The notes under the pieces are model-generated. The model did not search any database. It had not been told where the DNA came from and saw only the letters and a program-made list of their open reading frames with translations. A DNA stretch of 64,000 bases from an uncultured Paracoccaceae bacterium (lineage in GTDB: Bacteria; Pseudomonadota; Alphaproteobacteria; Rhodobacterales; Rhodobacteraceae). A program made the translations under genes and the position numbers. Below are positions 1 through 8,841 of this stretch, in pieces; within the stretch, counting starts at the first letter, position 1, and each line of letters opens with the position of its first letter. Location: contig CAKZOU010000032.1 in the NCBI GenBank assembly GCA_937138255.1, positions 92,581-156,580 of the forward strand, written 5' to 3'.

Positions 1-798
1 CACATAGATCACCGCAGGCTCGCCCATGTCGTCATGCTTGGGCTTCATGCCGTGGTCGGCTGTCACGACAATCGCCGCGCCAAGCGCGTCAAGTTCGCCC
101 AGATAGCGGTCGAACATGGCATAGAAGTCTTTCGCGCCCTGCTCGTCGGGGGCGAACTTGTGCTGGATGTAATCGGTGGTCGAGAGATACATGACGTCCG
201 GCGCCCACTCTTTGAGAAGCTTCACGCCAGCGGCAAAGACAAACTCCGAAAGCCCCGCCGAATAGACTTCTGGAACAGGCATCCCGAGCCAGTCGCTCGC
301 CATGTCGATCCCGTGCTCGGCCTTGGTCGTGGTGCCCGAGCGCTCGGAGGAAAAGGCAATCGCGCGATCCTCGTCAAACCGCAGGCCAGCACCAAGAAGG
401 GCGCGCAGCTTGTCCTTGGCGGTGACGACCGCGACCCGGGCGCCCGCCTCGTAAAAGCGCGAGAAGATGGTCGGCGCGCGCAGGAAGCGCACATCGTTCA
501 TCATCACCTCTTCGCCGGTTTCGGGATCGTAGAGATAGTTGCCGCAGATGCCATGAACGGCGGGGGGCCGCCCCGTGGCGATGGAAAGGTTGTTGGGGTT
601 GGTGAAAGAGGGGATCACCGAATGGGCGAGGCGGTCGGTCCCTGCAGCGCGCATCCGCTTGAGGTTGGGCATCAGCCCCTCGGCGATTGCGACGTCGAGG
701 TATTCCGGCTCGCAGCCGTCAAGGCATATGGCGATGGCGCAGGTTTTCGGGGCGGGGTAGGTGCGATCGTTCGCCGTCACCTCTGTCTGAATGGTCAT
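1..798 (-). CDS. phnA: phosphonoacetate hydrolase, partial (C-terminus beyond window edge)
   Basis: Predicted zinc hydrolase of the alkaline phosphatase superfamily that cleaves the C-P bond of phosphonoacetate to acetate and phosphate. The first 266 residues are visible and the rest lies left of the window. The N-terminus has the metal-binding CLDGCEPEYL stretch (Asp27) and FTNPNNLSIATG, where Thr66 sits at the expected nucleophile position. A later VTADHG motif fits the second metal site. The ATG at 796-798 has an AAGGA ribosome site and lies 15 bases after the phnW stop, so the two are surely co-transcribed. PhnW makes phosphonoacetaldehyde, so a PhnY-type aldehyde dehydrogenase would be needed between them; it is not in the window and may lie further left. 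Family call is firm. Confidence 0.9.
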   Translation of the reverse strand, partial: MTIQTEVTANDRTYPAPKTCAIAICLDGCEPEYLDVAIAEGLMPNLKRMRAAGTDRLAHSVIPSFTNPNNLSIATGRPPAVHGICGNYLYDPETGEEVMMNDVRFLRAPTIFSRFYEAGARVAVVTAKDKLRALLGAGLRFDEDRAIAFSSERSGTTTKAEHGIDMASDWLGMPVPEVYSAGLSEFVFAAGVKLLKEWAPDVMYLSTTDYIQHKFAPDEQGAKDFYAMFDRYLGELDALGAAIVVTADHGMKPKHDDMGEPAVIYV

Positions 799-813
799 CG
801 GTATTTCCTTATC

Positions 814-1995
814 TCAAGCAGCAAGTTTCTTGCGTTCTTCCAATGCGGCGGCAGGCGGCGCGGCGCTATCCACGCCCATCTCCGCCAGCGCCTCGCGTGC
901 GGCTTCGACCACGCGGGCCATGACGTGTTCATCCATCCGGCCGATAACGCCGATGCGGAAACTTTCCACGACGGTCAGCTTGCCGGGATAGATGATAAAG
1001 CCCTTCTGCTTCATCAGATCATAGAAGGTCGAAAAGACGAACTTCGGATCGGCGGGGCAGAAGAAGGTGACGATGATGGGCGAGAGCCAGCGGGCCTCGA
1101 GCAACGTCTCGAACCCCAGGCCGCGCATCCCCGCCACCATCACATCACGGTTGCGGGCATAGCGCGCGCCACGAGCGGCGACGCCGCCTTCGGCCTCGTG
1201 CAGCTTCAGCGCCTCGATGAAGGCGGCGACGACATGGGTCGGGGGCGTATAGCGCCACTGACCGGTCTTTTCCATGTTGGCCCACTGGGCGTGAACATCG
1301 AGGGCGAGGGAATGGCTCAAGCCCTTGGAGCTTTCCAGAAGCGCCTTCTTGGCAATGACAAAGCCGAAGCCAGGCACGCCCTCGATGCATTTATTCGCAG
1401 AAGACACAAAGGCTTCGAACCTGATCTTCGAGGGCTCCAGTGGCACCGCGCCGAAGGCCGACATACTGTCGATCAAGAGCTTGCGTCCCGCGGCATAGGT
1501 CGCCTCCGAGATCTCTTCGATGGGATTGAGGATGCCCGAACTCGTTTCGCAATGGATGGCGAGGACGTGGGTGATCGCCGGATCTTCGGCCAGAATACGG
1601 GCCACCTCGTCGCCGCGCGGCGGCAGGTAGTCGCCCTTGTCGAGCAAGACTTTCGCGCGGCCCAAGTAGTCCATCGTCGTCGCCGCGCGCAGGCCATAGG
1701 CGCCGTTGGCGAGCACCAAGACCTTGCCATCGCGGGGCACGAAGCTGCCGAGCATTGCCTCGACGCAGAACGAGCCCGAGCCCTGCATCGGCACGCAGTC
1801 GTAGTGTTCCGATCCCTCGCCGAGAAGCGCCAAGAGGCGGCGGCGCATGTCGCGGGTCATGGCGCGGAAATCGTCGTCCCAGCTGCCCCAGTCTTTCAGC
1901 ATCGCCTGCTTGACCTCATAGGCCGTGGTCAGGGGGCCGGGGGTGAGGAGATAGGGTTCGCCCATCTTTGGCGGGGGGAAAGCGTTGGCAGTCAT
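814..1995 (-). CDS. phnW: 2-aminoethylphosphonate--pyruvate transaminase
   Basis: PLP-dependent class V aminotransferase that converts 2-aminoethylphosphonate and pyruvate to phosphonoacetaldehyde and alanine. The protein is 393 residues. It opens with YLLTPGPLTT, typical of the family, and has the PLP-binding Asp176 (LLIDSMSAFG) and the Schiff-base Lys202 in SSANKCIEGVPGFGF. I chose the ATG at 1993-1995 over an upstream in-frame ATG because GGAG sits just ahead of it and the family N-terminus begins there. It is the first gene of a phnW-phnA pair, divergent from the LysR gene at 2094 across about 100 bases. The C-terminal roughly 20 residues are Ala/Lys-rich and probably not part of the fold. 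Confidence 0.93.
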   Translation of the reverse strand: MTANAFPPPKMGEPYLLTPGPLTTAYEVKQAMLKDWGSWDDDFRAMTRDMRRRLLALLGEGSEHYDCVPMQGSGSFCVEAMLGSFVPRDGKVLVLANGAYGLRAATTMDYLGRAKVLLDKGDYLPPRGDEVARILAEDPAITHVLAIHCETSSGILNPIEEISEATYAAGRKLLIDSMSAFGAVPLEPSKIRFEAFVSSANKCIEGVPGFGFVIAKKALLESSKGLSHSLALDVHAQWANMEKTGQWRYTPPTHVVAAFIEALKLHEAEGGVAARGARYARNRDVMVAGMRGLGFETLLEARWLSPIIVTFFCPADPKFVFSTFYDLMKQKGFIIYPGKLTVVESFRIGVIGRMDEHVMARVVEAAREALAEMGVDSAAPPAAALEERKKLAA

Positions 1996-2066
1996 GGAAG
2001 GCTCCGTTCCCGAGGATTCGAGGCGGAAATTGACGCAAGCCAATCCATATGTAAAATCTTCAAATA

Positions 2067-2080
2067 GTATCATTCGATAC
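2067..2080. promoter_or_regulatory. inverted repeat, candidate LysR operator between phnW and its regulator
   Basis: GTATC-ATTC-GATAC, a perfect 5+5 dyad with a 4-base spacer, lies 13 bases before the LysR start and about 70 bases before the phnW start. The position in a divergent LysR/target intergenic region suits autoregulation and phnW activation. The surrounding sequence is AT-rich. Binding is inferred, not shown. Confidence 0.45.
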
Positions 2081-2093
2081 ATGGAAGCTATAT

Positions 2094-2954
2094 ATGCGCT
2101 ACAGCCAGATCCGCGCCTTTCATCAGGTGGCCCTGCACGGCGGCTTTTCCCGCGCGGCGGAGATGCTCAACCAGACGCAGCCCGCGCTCTCCGATCAGGT
2201 GCGGCGGCTCGAGGAAGAGCATGACGTTCTTCTCTTTCACCGCGAGGGGCGGCGCATTCGTCTGACCGAGGCGGGCGAGGCGCTGTTGATCCTCACACGC
2301 CGGTTTTTCGAGGCGGAGGATGCGATTGCCCAGCATCTCGAACAGTCCCGCAGCGCCTTGGCGGGGCGGCTGCGGATCATGGCCGATTCCGCGCTGCATA
2401 TCACCGGCGCGCTGGGCCGGTTTCGGGCGCGGCACCCGGAGGTCTTTGTCGAGATCACGACCGGCAATTCCGAAGAGGTGCTCTCTGCCCTGCGCGCCTA
2501 CGAGGTCGAGATCGGCATCGTCGGTAGCGTCGATCCCGCGCCGGACCTCGAGATGTTCGACCTCGGCGAAACCCCCATCGTCGCCATTGCCGCGCGGGGG
2601 CTTCTTCCCGCTGGAACCGTGAGCTTGAGCCTCGCCGATCTGCGCCGCCATCCGCTGGTCTTCCGCGAAAAGGGCTCGCGCACGCGGCAGGGGCTTGAAC
2701 AGGAGGCCCGCCGTCAAGGCGTGCGCCTGTCGCCCGCGATTGAGGTCGAGGGGCGCGAGGCGATGCGCGAGGTGGTGGCCTCGGGGGCGGGGATCGGTTT
2801 CGTGTCAGAGGCCGAGCAGGGCTATGATCCGCGGATCGAACGGGTGCTTCTGTCCGGCGTCAGCCTCAGCATGACCGAAACGGTCGTTCACCTCTCGATG
2901 CGGCGCGAACTGCCCGTGATCCGCGCCTTCATGGCCGAGATTGTGGGGGGCTAA
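2094..2954 (+). CDS. LysR-family transcriptional regulator, probable phnWA regulator
   Basis: A 286-residue LysR-type regulator. The N-terminal winged helix-turn-helix covers about residues 1-60 (MRYSQIRAFHQVALHGG, then FSRAAEMLNQTQPALSDQVRRLE), followed by a linker helix and a periplasmic-binding-protein-like effector domain from about residue 90. GGAAG precedes the ATG. It is divergent from phnW, the usual arrangement for a LysR regulator and its target operon, so I infer that it controls aminoethylphosphonate use. Its 3' end overlaps the convergent phosphatase gene by 4 bases. The effector cannot be read from sequence; 2-aminoethylphosphonate or phosphonoacetaldehyde are the natural guesses. 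Confidence 0.85.
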   Translation: MRYSQIRAFHQVALHGGFSRAAEMLNQTQPALSDQVRRLEEEHDVLLFHREGRRIRLTEAGEALLILTRRFFEAEDAIAQHLEQSRSALAGRLRIMADSALHITGALGRFRARHPEVFVEITTGNSEEVLSALRAYEVEIGIVGSVDPAPDLEMFDLGETPIVAIAARGLLPAGTVSLSLADLRRHPLVFREKGSRTRQGLEQEARRQGVRLSPAIEVEGREAMREVVASGAGIGFVSEAEQGYDPRIERVLLSGVSLSMTETVVHLSMRRELPVIRAFMAEIVGG

Positions 2955-3751
2955 CCGCGCAAAAGCGCGATCAGGTCGGTGTGCAGTTCGGGCGTGGCGG
3001 CGGCGGCCACGCGCACATCTGATCCCATGCCGAGGGGGTTGCCTTCCCAGTCGGTTATCCTGCCGCCCGCCTCTTCGACAAGGAGGGAAACCGGCAGATA
3101 GTCGTAGGGTTCCAGATCGCAATCCACGACAGCATCAATATGGCCCGAAGCAAGCAGGGCATAGGGCCCACAATCATAGCTGAAGCGGCGCTCGCGACCT
3201 GCGGTCATCAGGCGGGCATAGGCCTCTGGCCAGCCACGCCAGATCTTTTCGCCTTCGTTGATATAGAGCATCGCCTCGCCAAGTCTTTTGCCGCCCGATG
3301 TGGCGATGCGCGTATTGCCAAAGAAGGCACCCTCACCGCGTGCAGCAGAATAGATTTCTGAAAGGGCGGGAAGGTTGACGACCGACGCCTGCATCTGACC
3401 GTCAATCATCCGTCCAATCAGCATTCCGAAAAGCGGATGCCCCGAGATGAAGCTGCGCGTGCCGTCAATGGGGTCGATGATCCACAACCCGCCGCCCGTG
3501 CCTCCGGTCTCGCCAAATTCTTCGCCCAGGATGCCGTCGCCCGGAAATCCCGCAGCAATCAAGCTGCGTAGCTTTTCCTCTACCGCACGGTCAGCCTGTG
3601 TCACCGGGCTGTCGTCGGCCTTGGTCTCGATGCAGAGGCCTTTGCGAAAATATGACAGCGCCAGCGGCGTTGCGGCCTTCGCCATTGCGATTGCCGCTGC
3701 GCGAACCTGGGCCGGGTCCGGGCTGTTGGCAGGGGAGGCGGGGTCATCCAT
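2951..3751 (-). CDS. inositol monophosphatase family protein, HisN-like histidinol-phosphatase
   Basis: Mg-dependent phosphatase of the IMPase fold, 266 residues from the chosen ATG at 3749-3751. Metal-ligand motifs are in order: GEEFG (Glu77/Glu78), DPIDGTRSF (residues 93-101) and LEPYDYLPVSLLVEEAGG near residue 225. The EPYDY form is typical of histidinol-phosphatases of the HisN type rather than of true inositol phosphatases, so histidinol phosphate is the likeliest substrate; another phosphoester is possible. An in-frame start 29 codons upstream exists, but that extension does not resemble the family. The start has no strong ribosome site. The gene is convergent with the LysR gene (4-base overlap) and divergent from the sulfatase-like gene at 3900. 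Confidence 0.82.
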   Translation of the reverse strand: MDDPASPANSPDPAQVRAAAIAMAKAATPLALSYFRKGLCIETKADDSPVTQADRAVEEKLRSLIAAGFPGDGILGEEFGETGGTGGGLWIIDPIDGTRSFISGHPLFGMLIGRMIDGQMQASVVNLPALSEIYSAARGEGAFFGNTRIATSGGKRLGEAMLYINEGEKIWRGWPEAYARLMTAGRERRFSYDCGPYALLASGHIDAVVDCDLEPYDYLPVSLLVEEAGGRITDWEGNPLGMGSDVRVAAAATPELHTDLIALLRG

Positions 3752-3899
3752 GTCGGGTCGCAGATGTTGAATGGAAGGTTTTTGAGTGATTACTTCGAGT
3801 GCATTCCCATTTGTGCACAGAATCACACAAAATTCCACATACTTCTTGATCCGACTCGTTTGACGGTATTAGCTCGACCCAAGATCAGGGGGGGGCCGG

Positions 3900-5417
3900 G
3901 TGACCAAACGCCGAAACGTTCTTTTTGTGGTCATGGACCAGATGCGGGCGGATTTGCTGCACGGCGCATTTGCCAACCATGTTGATCTTCCCAACCTCCG
4001 CGCTTTGATGGGCGATGCGGTTTCCTTCCGCCGGCACTATTCGGTCACCAATCCATGCGGCCCGTCGCGGGCCTCGATCCTGACCGGCAAATACGCGATG
4101 ACCCATCGCTCGGTCCGCAACGGAACACCGCTGCCCCACGATACGCCCAATCTGGCGACAGAGGTCCGCAAGGCGGGGTATTTGCCGCAGCTCTGGGGCT
4201 ATACCGATATCGCAATGGACCCGCGCACCTTGCCGGCGGGCGATCCGATGTTGAGAACCTATGAGCAGGTCATGCCCGGGTTTGTCGAAGCGCTTGAGAT
4301 GCGGCTCGAGGAAAGCTGGCCCTGGCGGTCGCACCTTGCCGCGAAAGGCTATGATTTCGGCGATGGATACGAGATCTTTCGACCCAAAGGCGATCGGGTG
4401 GACAGCCCCGCGCTTTATGCCGCCGAAGACAGCGACACCGCCTTCCTGACCGACCGGTTTCTTGCCGATATCCGCGCCCGGCCTGCGGGCTGGTTCGCGC
4501 ATCTGACCTATATCCGGCCGCACCCGCCGCTGGTGGTGCCCGAGCCTTTCAACACAATGTACGATCCCGCGAGCCTCCCATCGCCCCGGATCGTGCGGGA
4601 CCGTGCCTCCCAAGCCGCGTCCCACCCATTCGATGGTCCGCTTCTGGAACAGAAGGGGGCGAAAGATCAGGTTGTCGGACTGTCTGGTCTGAAAGATACG
4701 CCCGAGACAGTCGCACAACTTCGCGCGATCTATCTGGCGCTGGCGAGTGAGGTCGACCAACACTTCGGGCGGATCATCGCGTTCCTCAAAGAAACCGGCC
4801 AGTTTGACAATACGCTTATCGTCGTCATGGCCGATCACGGCGAGATGCTGGGCGATCATCATTCCTGGGGCAAGATGCACTATTATGACGCGGCCTATCA
4901 CACGCCGCTCATCATCCGCGATCCGGCGCTGAAGGCGGGCTTTGGTCGGGAAATCGACGCGCCGACGGAATCGGTCGATGTCACGCCAACGATCCTCGGT
5001 CTTCTCGGGCTCGACATTCCCGATACGATGGATGGCCGCAGCCTTGCCCCATTCCTGCGTGGCGAGGCGCCGGACGATTGGCGCGACTACAGCTATTCCG
5101 AACTCGACTTTGGCGATCCGGTTGATCCTACGTTTTGGCAAACGCGCCTGGGGCTCGACTCGGACCAGACAAATTTCGCGATTCTGCGGGGGCGCAAACA
5201 CACTCTGGTTCATTTCAACGGTGGCCTCCCACCCATCCTTTTCGACCACGAAAGCGAAGGAGAGGCCCGCAATGTCGCTAATGATCCTGCGGCGTCGCCC
5301 ATTCTTCTTGAAATGACTCAGCGTCTGCTGAACCATAGGCTAACACATAGCGAGGGGCGTTTTGCCCGCACGATGATTACAGCCGAGGGCGCACGGCGCG
5401 CACCTCGGGTGTTTTGA
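3900..5417 (+). CDS. sulfatase-family hydrolase, phosphonate monoester hydrolase-like
   Basis: A 505-residue type I sulfatase/phosphonate monoester hydrolase fold enzyme starting at GTG after a G-rich ribosome site. The N-terminal metal site VMDQMRAD (Asp13), the formylglycine signature NPCGPSRASILTG (Cys53 as the residue to be oxidised) and the later MADHGEMLGDH metal site are all present. Cys in C-x-P-S-R means a formylglycine-generating enzyme must exist elsewhere. CGPSR and the overall shape recall phosphonate monoester hydrolases/phosphodiesterases, and the gene sits beside phnA/phnW, so a phosphonate or phosphate ester substrate is plausible. An arylsulfatase or choline-sulfatase-like role is not excluded. 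No signal peptide is seen, so it should be cytoplasmic. Confidence 0.8.
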   Translation: MTKRRNVLFVVMDQMRADLLHGAFANHVDLPNLRALMGDAVSFRRHYSVTNPCGPSRASILTGKYAMTHRSVRNGTPLPHDTPNLATEVRKAGYLPQLWGYTDIAMDPRTLPAGDPMLRTYEQVMPGFVEALEMRLEESWPWRSHLAAKGYDFGDGYEIFRPKGDRVDSPALYAAEDSDTAFLTDRFLADIRARPAGWFAHLTYIRPHPPLVVPEPFNTMYDPASLPSPRIVRDRASQAASHPFDGPLLEQKGAKDQVVGLSGLKDTPETVAQLRAIYLALASEVDQHFGRIIAFLKETGQFDNTLIVVMADHGEMLGDHHSWGKMHYYDAAYHTPLIIRDPALKAGFGREIDAPTESVDVTPTILGLLGLDIPDTMDGRSLAPFLRGEAPDDWRDYSYSELDFGDPVDPTFWQTRLGLDSDQTNFAILRGRKHTLVHFNGGLPPILFDHESEGEARNVANDPAASPILLEMTQRLLNHRLTHSEGRFARTMITAEGARRAPRVF

Positions 5418-5704
5418 AATACCGGCCGATACATTCTTGGCCGTGAACTCAAGAGGGCGCAGTCCGGGCGCAACCTTGCTGTTACAATTTCCGGGCAGAC
5501 TTCCGCGCAAAGGTTTTGCCTTTGTGAGGCAATCCAAGAGGGGGATGCACGCGCCTATTTGAGCTTTCCAAGCTGGTCAAAACGGCCGGGGCCTCGTGGC
5601 CTCAGGACCAAAAGGACGATCACCTGCCGGCCAACGCGCCGATAGGTTCGGACCAAAAATCAATAAGACCCGCACTTACAACTCGTCACACGACAGGAGA
5701 GACT

Positions 5705-7744
5705 ATGAAACGATATCTATTGTCCGGCGTGGCAATGCTGGTGCTTCCAGCCGCTGCCTATGCCAACTGCCCGGCTATCACTATGGGAGATTCCATGGGT
5801 GTCGCAGCCGGCGCCTTCCCGCAACAATATGAGCTTTCCGAGTTTGAAGCGGCCGCTGGCTGCTCGATGGAATTCTCGGAAAACCCCGCGATCGGCGATC
5901 TGAACGCCCGCATCGCCGGTAACCCGGCGCTGCCGCCGCTTGCCGATCGTCTGCCGTCCGAGCCGCTGGTTGTCGTGCCCTACGACAGCGTCGGCCACTA
6001 TGGCGGCACCTTCGACGCCTTGTCGAACGCCACCGAGGCCGGCACCTCCGACTTCCTCTCGGTGCGCCACGTCAACCTTGTGCGCTATTCGGACGACCTT
6101 CAGACGATCGTGCCGAACGTCGCCAAGTCGTGGGAATGGAACGCTGATTACACCCAGCTGACTTTCCACCTGCGGGCCGGTCACAAGTGGTCGGACGGCC
6201 AGCCCTTCACCTCGGCTGACGTGAAGTTCTGGTACGACAACCTGATGATGGACACCAACGTCATCGAGAAAGCCAAGGACTATGTCCTCGTCGGCGGCGA
6301 GCCGATGACTGTCGATACCCCGGACGAAACCACCGTGGTGTTCAACCTGCCGGCGCCGAAGCCAGGCCTTCTGGCCCACTTCGCCACCTCCTACGCGCAG
6401 GGCTTCCAGCCGATGCACTTCCTCGGCCAGTTCCACCCTGCGATCAACGCCGATGCCGATGCTCTGGCCCAGTCGATGGGCTTTGAGAACGGCTACGACG
6501 CGATCAAGGCCTACTATGGCAGCTCGGACTGGACCGACACGCCCTCGCCGATGCTCAACTCGCCAGACAAGCTCGCGGCTCTGCCGGCGCACGCCGTGCC
6601 AACGCTCGAGAGCCACTTTGTCGTGAACGAGACCACCGAAGGGCGCCATTTCGTGGCCAACCCCTACTTCCACATGGTCGACACCACCGGTCAGCAGCTC
6701 CCCTACATCAACGAGATGGACGAGATCTATGCCAACGACCACGAAGTGCGTTTGCTCAAGCTGATCAACGGCGAGGTCGATTACAAGGCCCAGTCGCTTG
6801 GTCTGCCGGATGCGCCGATCCTGCTCGAAAATCAGGGCAGCGGCGATTACACGTTGCAAATCGCGCCGCGTATCTCGATGCCGACCGTGTCGTTCAACGT
6901 CACCCATGAGGACGAGGCCAAGCGCGCCGTCTTTGGCGATGTGAACTTCCGCAAGGCCATGTCGATCGCGATCGACCGCAACGAGATCAACGAAACCGCC
7001 TACTTCGGTCAGGGCGTCGCGCGGCAATATATCGGCTTCTCGCCGGTGCCGAGCTTTGTTGATCCCATGTGGGCGACCTATGCCGCCGAATACGATCCTG
7101 AAGGGGCCAAAGCCCTTCTCGATGGTGCCGGCGTCGTCGATGTGGATGGGGATGGAATGCGCGACCTGCCGGGTGGTGCCAAGCTCATCATCAACATGCA
7201 GTTCGCCCAGCAGGGCCTGCCGGGTCAGGTTGTCGAGCTTATCTCCCAGCAGTGGGCCGAGGTCGGCATTCAGACCACCGTCAAGGAAGTCACGCCCGAC
7301 GAATACCGTTCGGCGCAGTCGTCCAACCAGCTTGACGTGGGCCTGTGGGAGAAGAGCCAGCCGCTTGCCATCGTTCTTGGCAACAACGAGCTTTGGGTCC
7401 CGCCGTTCGAGAACTACTTCGCGCACCGCAGCGGTATGCTCTGGGCCGAGTGGGTCGACAGCAACGGCGCGAGCGGTGTCGAACCGCCCGATTACGTCAA
7501 GGGTCTGATCGCCGATATCAACGCCTTCCAGTCGACCCCGGTCGGCACGCCGGAATCGGATGCCATCGGGGCTCGGATGGTCGAAGCGATGACCTCGAAC
7601 CTGCTGTTCATCGGCACGGTTCTGTCGTCTGGCCCGATCTATCACGCCAACGCGCTCAAGAACTTCCCCGAGTTCAAGACCGAGTCCTACGAATACTACC
7701 GGACCTACCCGTATCTGGGTGCCCAGTGGTATCTCGACGAGTGA
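5705..7744 (+). CDS. ABC transporter substrate-binding protein, peptide/Opp type (SBP family 5)
   Basis: A 679-residue periplasmic binding protein. A signal peptide (KRYLL followed by a hydrophobic core, cleavage after PAAAYA, residue 20) is clear. The body has the family 5 pattern: an SDDLQTIVPNVAKSWEWN region, a hydrophilic FHLRAGHKWSDGQPFTSADV motif near residue 155, and conserved ANPYF and DRNEI segments. It is longer than typical DppA/OppA (about 530). GGAG precedes the ATG. It is the first gene of an SBP-permease-permease-ATPase-ATPase operon, with an intercistronic hairpin just after it. The substrate is unknown; peptides, nickel, glycosides and other solutes are all carried by this family. 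About 290 bases of leader precede it and probably hold the operon promoter. Confidence 0.9.
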   Translation: MKRYLLSGVAMLVLPAAAYANCPAITMGDSMGVAAGAFPQQYELSEFEAAAGCSMEFSENPAIGDLNARIAGNPALPPLADRLPSEPLVVVPYDSVGHYGGTFDALSNATEAGTSDFLSVRHVNLVRYSDDLQTIVPNVAKSWEWNADYTQLTFHLRAGHKWSDGQPFTSADVKFWYDNLMMDTNVIEKAKDYVLVGGEPMTVDTPDETTVVFNLPAPKPGLLAHFATSYAQGFQPMHFLGQFHPAINADADALAQSMGFENGYDAIKAYYGSSDWTDTPSPMLNSPDKLAALPAHAVPTLESHFVVNETTEGRHFVANPYFHMVDTTGQQLPYINEMDEIYANDHEVRLLKLINGEVDYKAQSLGLPDAPILLENQGSGDYTLQIAPRISMPTVSFNVTHEDEAKRAVFGDVNFRKAMSIAIDRNEINETAYFGQGVARQYIGFSPVPSFVDPMWATYAAEYDPEGAKALLDGAGVVDVDGDGMRDLPGGAKLIINMQFAQQGLPGQVVELISQQWAEVGIQTTVKEVTPDEYRSAQSSNQLDVGLWEKSQPLAIVLGNNELWVPPFENYFAHRSGMLWAEWVDSNGASGVEPPDYVKGLIADINAFQSTPVGTPESDAIGARMVEAMTSNLLFIGTVLSSGPIYHANALKNFPEFKTESYEYYRTYPYLGAQWYLDE

Positions 7745-7764
7745 TCTGACCGGATAGAAACACC

Positions 7765-7792
7765 GGCCGGGGCGGCGCAATCCGCCCCGGCC
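7765..7792 (+). other. intercistronic hairpin after the substrate-binding protein gene
   Basis: A perfect 11-bp stem, GGCCGGGGCGG with CCGCCCCGGCC, around a 6-base loop. No T-run follows, so it is not a full intrinsic terminator. Its place between binding-protein and permease genes suits mRNA 3'-end protection or partial termination, which would give more binding protein than membrane components. Confidence 0.7.
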
Positions 7793-7829
7793 AGATTTCC
7801 AAAAGACGACTGACGGGATATCGCCAGCC

Positions 7830-8837
7830 ATGGGGCAATTCATTCAATTCGTGATCACCCGCGCCACAATGGCGCTGATCACCCTTCTGACGGTGTCGCT
7901 GATCGTCTTTACGCTGATGGAGCTTGTGCCCGGCACCTGCGCCGAGCGCTATCTGGCCTTCAAGAACACCCAAGGCTCGCAGATCACCATCGCCGATATC
8001 GAGGCCGAGGAGCGCCGACTGGGGCTTGACCGGCCTTTCCCGGAACGTTGGGGCAAGTGGGTCTATAGCGTCTTTGTTCACGGCGAATTCGGCGACAGCT
8101 GCATCTTGCGCCTCAACATCAACCAGCTTCTGGCCGACAAGTTCTGGATTTCTCTCGGCATCTGCATGGCCGCGCTGATCCTCAGTTATGCCATCGCGGT
8201 GCCCATAGGCATCATATCGGCAAGCTCGAAGAGCCCGGTCACCAACAACTCGTTGCGCTTTGTCAGCTACCTTGGCCTTGCCCTGCCCAATTTCCTTCTG
8301 GCTCTGATCATCATGCTGATCGCCACGGTCTATTTCGGGGAGAGTTTGACGGGGCTTTATTCCAAGGAATTGCGAGACGCGCCGTGGAATCTGGCCAAGT
8401 TCAAGGATTTCATGAGCCACGCCTGGCTGCCTGTCTTTATTCTTGGCTGGTCGGCCACCGCTTTCGCGCTTCAGACCGTGCGGGCGCTCATGCTCGACGA
8501 GATCGGCAAGCTCTATGTCACCGCCGCCTCGGCGCGGGGCGTCTCTGGCGCGCGGCTCCTCTGGCGCTATCCGGCCAAGCATTCGCTTGGGCCGGTGGTC
8601 AACTCGCTCGGCTTTGACCTCAACCGTATCTTCAACGAATTGCCGATCGTCGCCCTGATCCTGACGCTGACCGAGGCCGGCGCGCTTCTTTTTGAATCGC
8701 TCGCCCGTTCGAACGACCAGCAACTCGCGGGCGCGATCATCTTCCTTTTGACTGCCAGCATCGTCGCGCTGAATTTCGCGACGGACATCCTTCTGGCGCT
8801 GATTGATCCGCGTGTGCGCCGCGGGATGATGGGGTAG
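7830..8837 (+). CDS. ABC transporter permease, DppB/OppB type
   Basis: A 335-residue inner-membrane permease with about six hydrophobic spans. The N-terminal QFVITRATMALITLLTVS helix is typical of OppB-type permeases, as is the ELVPGTCAERYL stretch at the end of the first span. The cytoplasmic coupling (EAA-type) loop reads YVTAASARGVSGARLLWRY near residue 230. It follows the binding-protein gene after 85 bases and precedes the second permease by 4 bases. It should pair with that permease to form the translocation path. Substrate specificity cannot be read here. Confidence 0.88.
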   Translation: MGQFIQFVITRATMALITLLTVSLIVFTLMELVPGTCAERYLAFKNTQGSQITIADIEAEERRLGLDRPFPERWGKWVYSVFVHGEFGDSCILRLNINQLLADKFWISLGICMAALILSYAIAVPIGIISASSKSPVTNNSLRFVSYLGLALPNFLLALIIMLIATVYFGESLTGLYSKELRDAPWNLAKFKDFMSHAWLPVFILGWSATAFALQTVRALMLDEIGKLYVTAASARGVSGARLLWRYPAKHSLGPVVNSLGFDLNRIFNELPIVALILTLTEAGALLFESLARSNDQQLAGAIIFLLTASIVALNFATDILLALIDPRVRRGMMG

Positions 8838-8841
8838 GCCG

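Noticed and set aside
34..2067. 677-residue plus-strand open frame
   Set aside because: It runs antisense through phnA and phnW and shows only Arg/Gly/Ala-rich, fold-less sequence; a by-product of high GC.
3885..5336. 483-residue minus-strand open frame
   Set aside because: Antisense to the sulfatase-family gene, which has intact motifs; no recognisable domain.
7765..7792. Intrinsic terminator after the peptide-binding protein gene
   Set aside because: The stem is strong but no T-run follows, and the downstream permease genes need read-through.
5717..7843. 708-residue minus-strand open frame
   Set aside because: Antisense to the substrate-binding protein gene with its clear signal peptide and family motifs.
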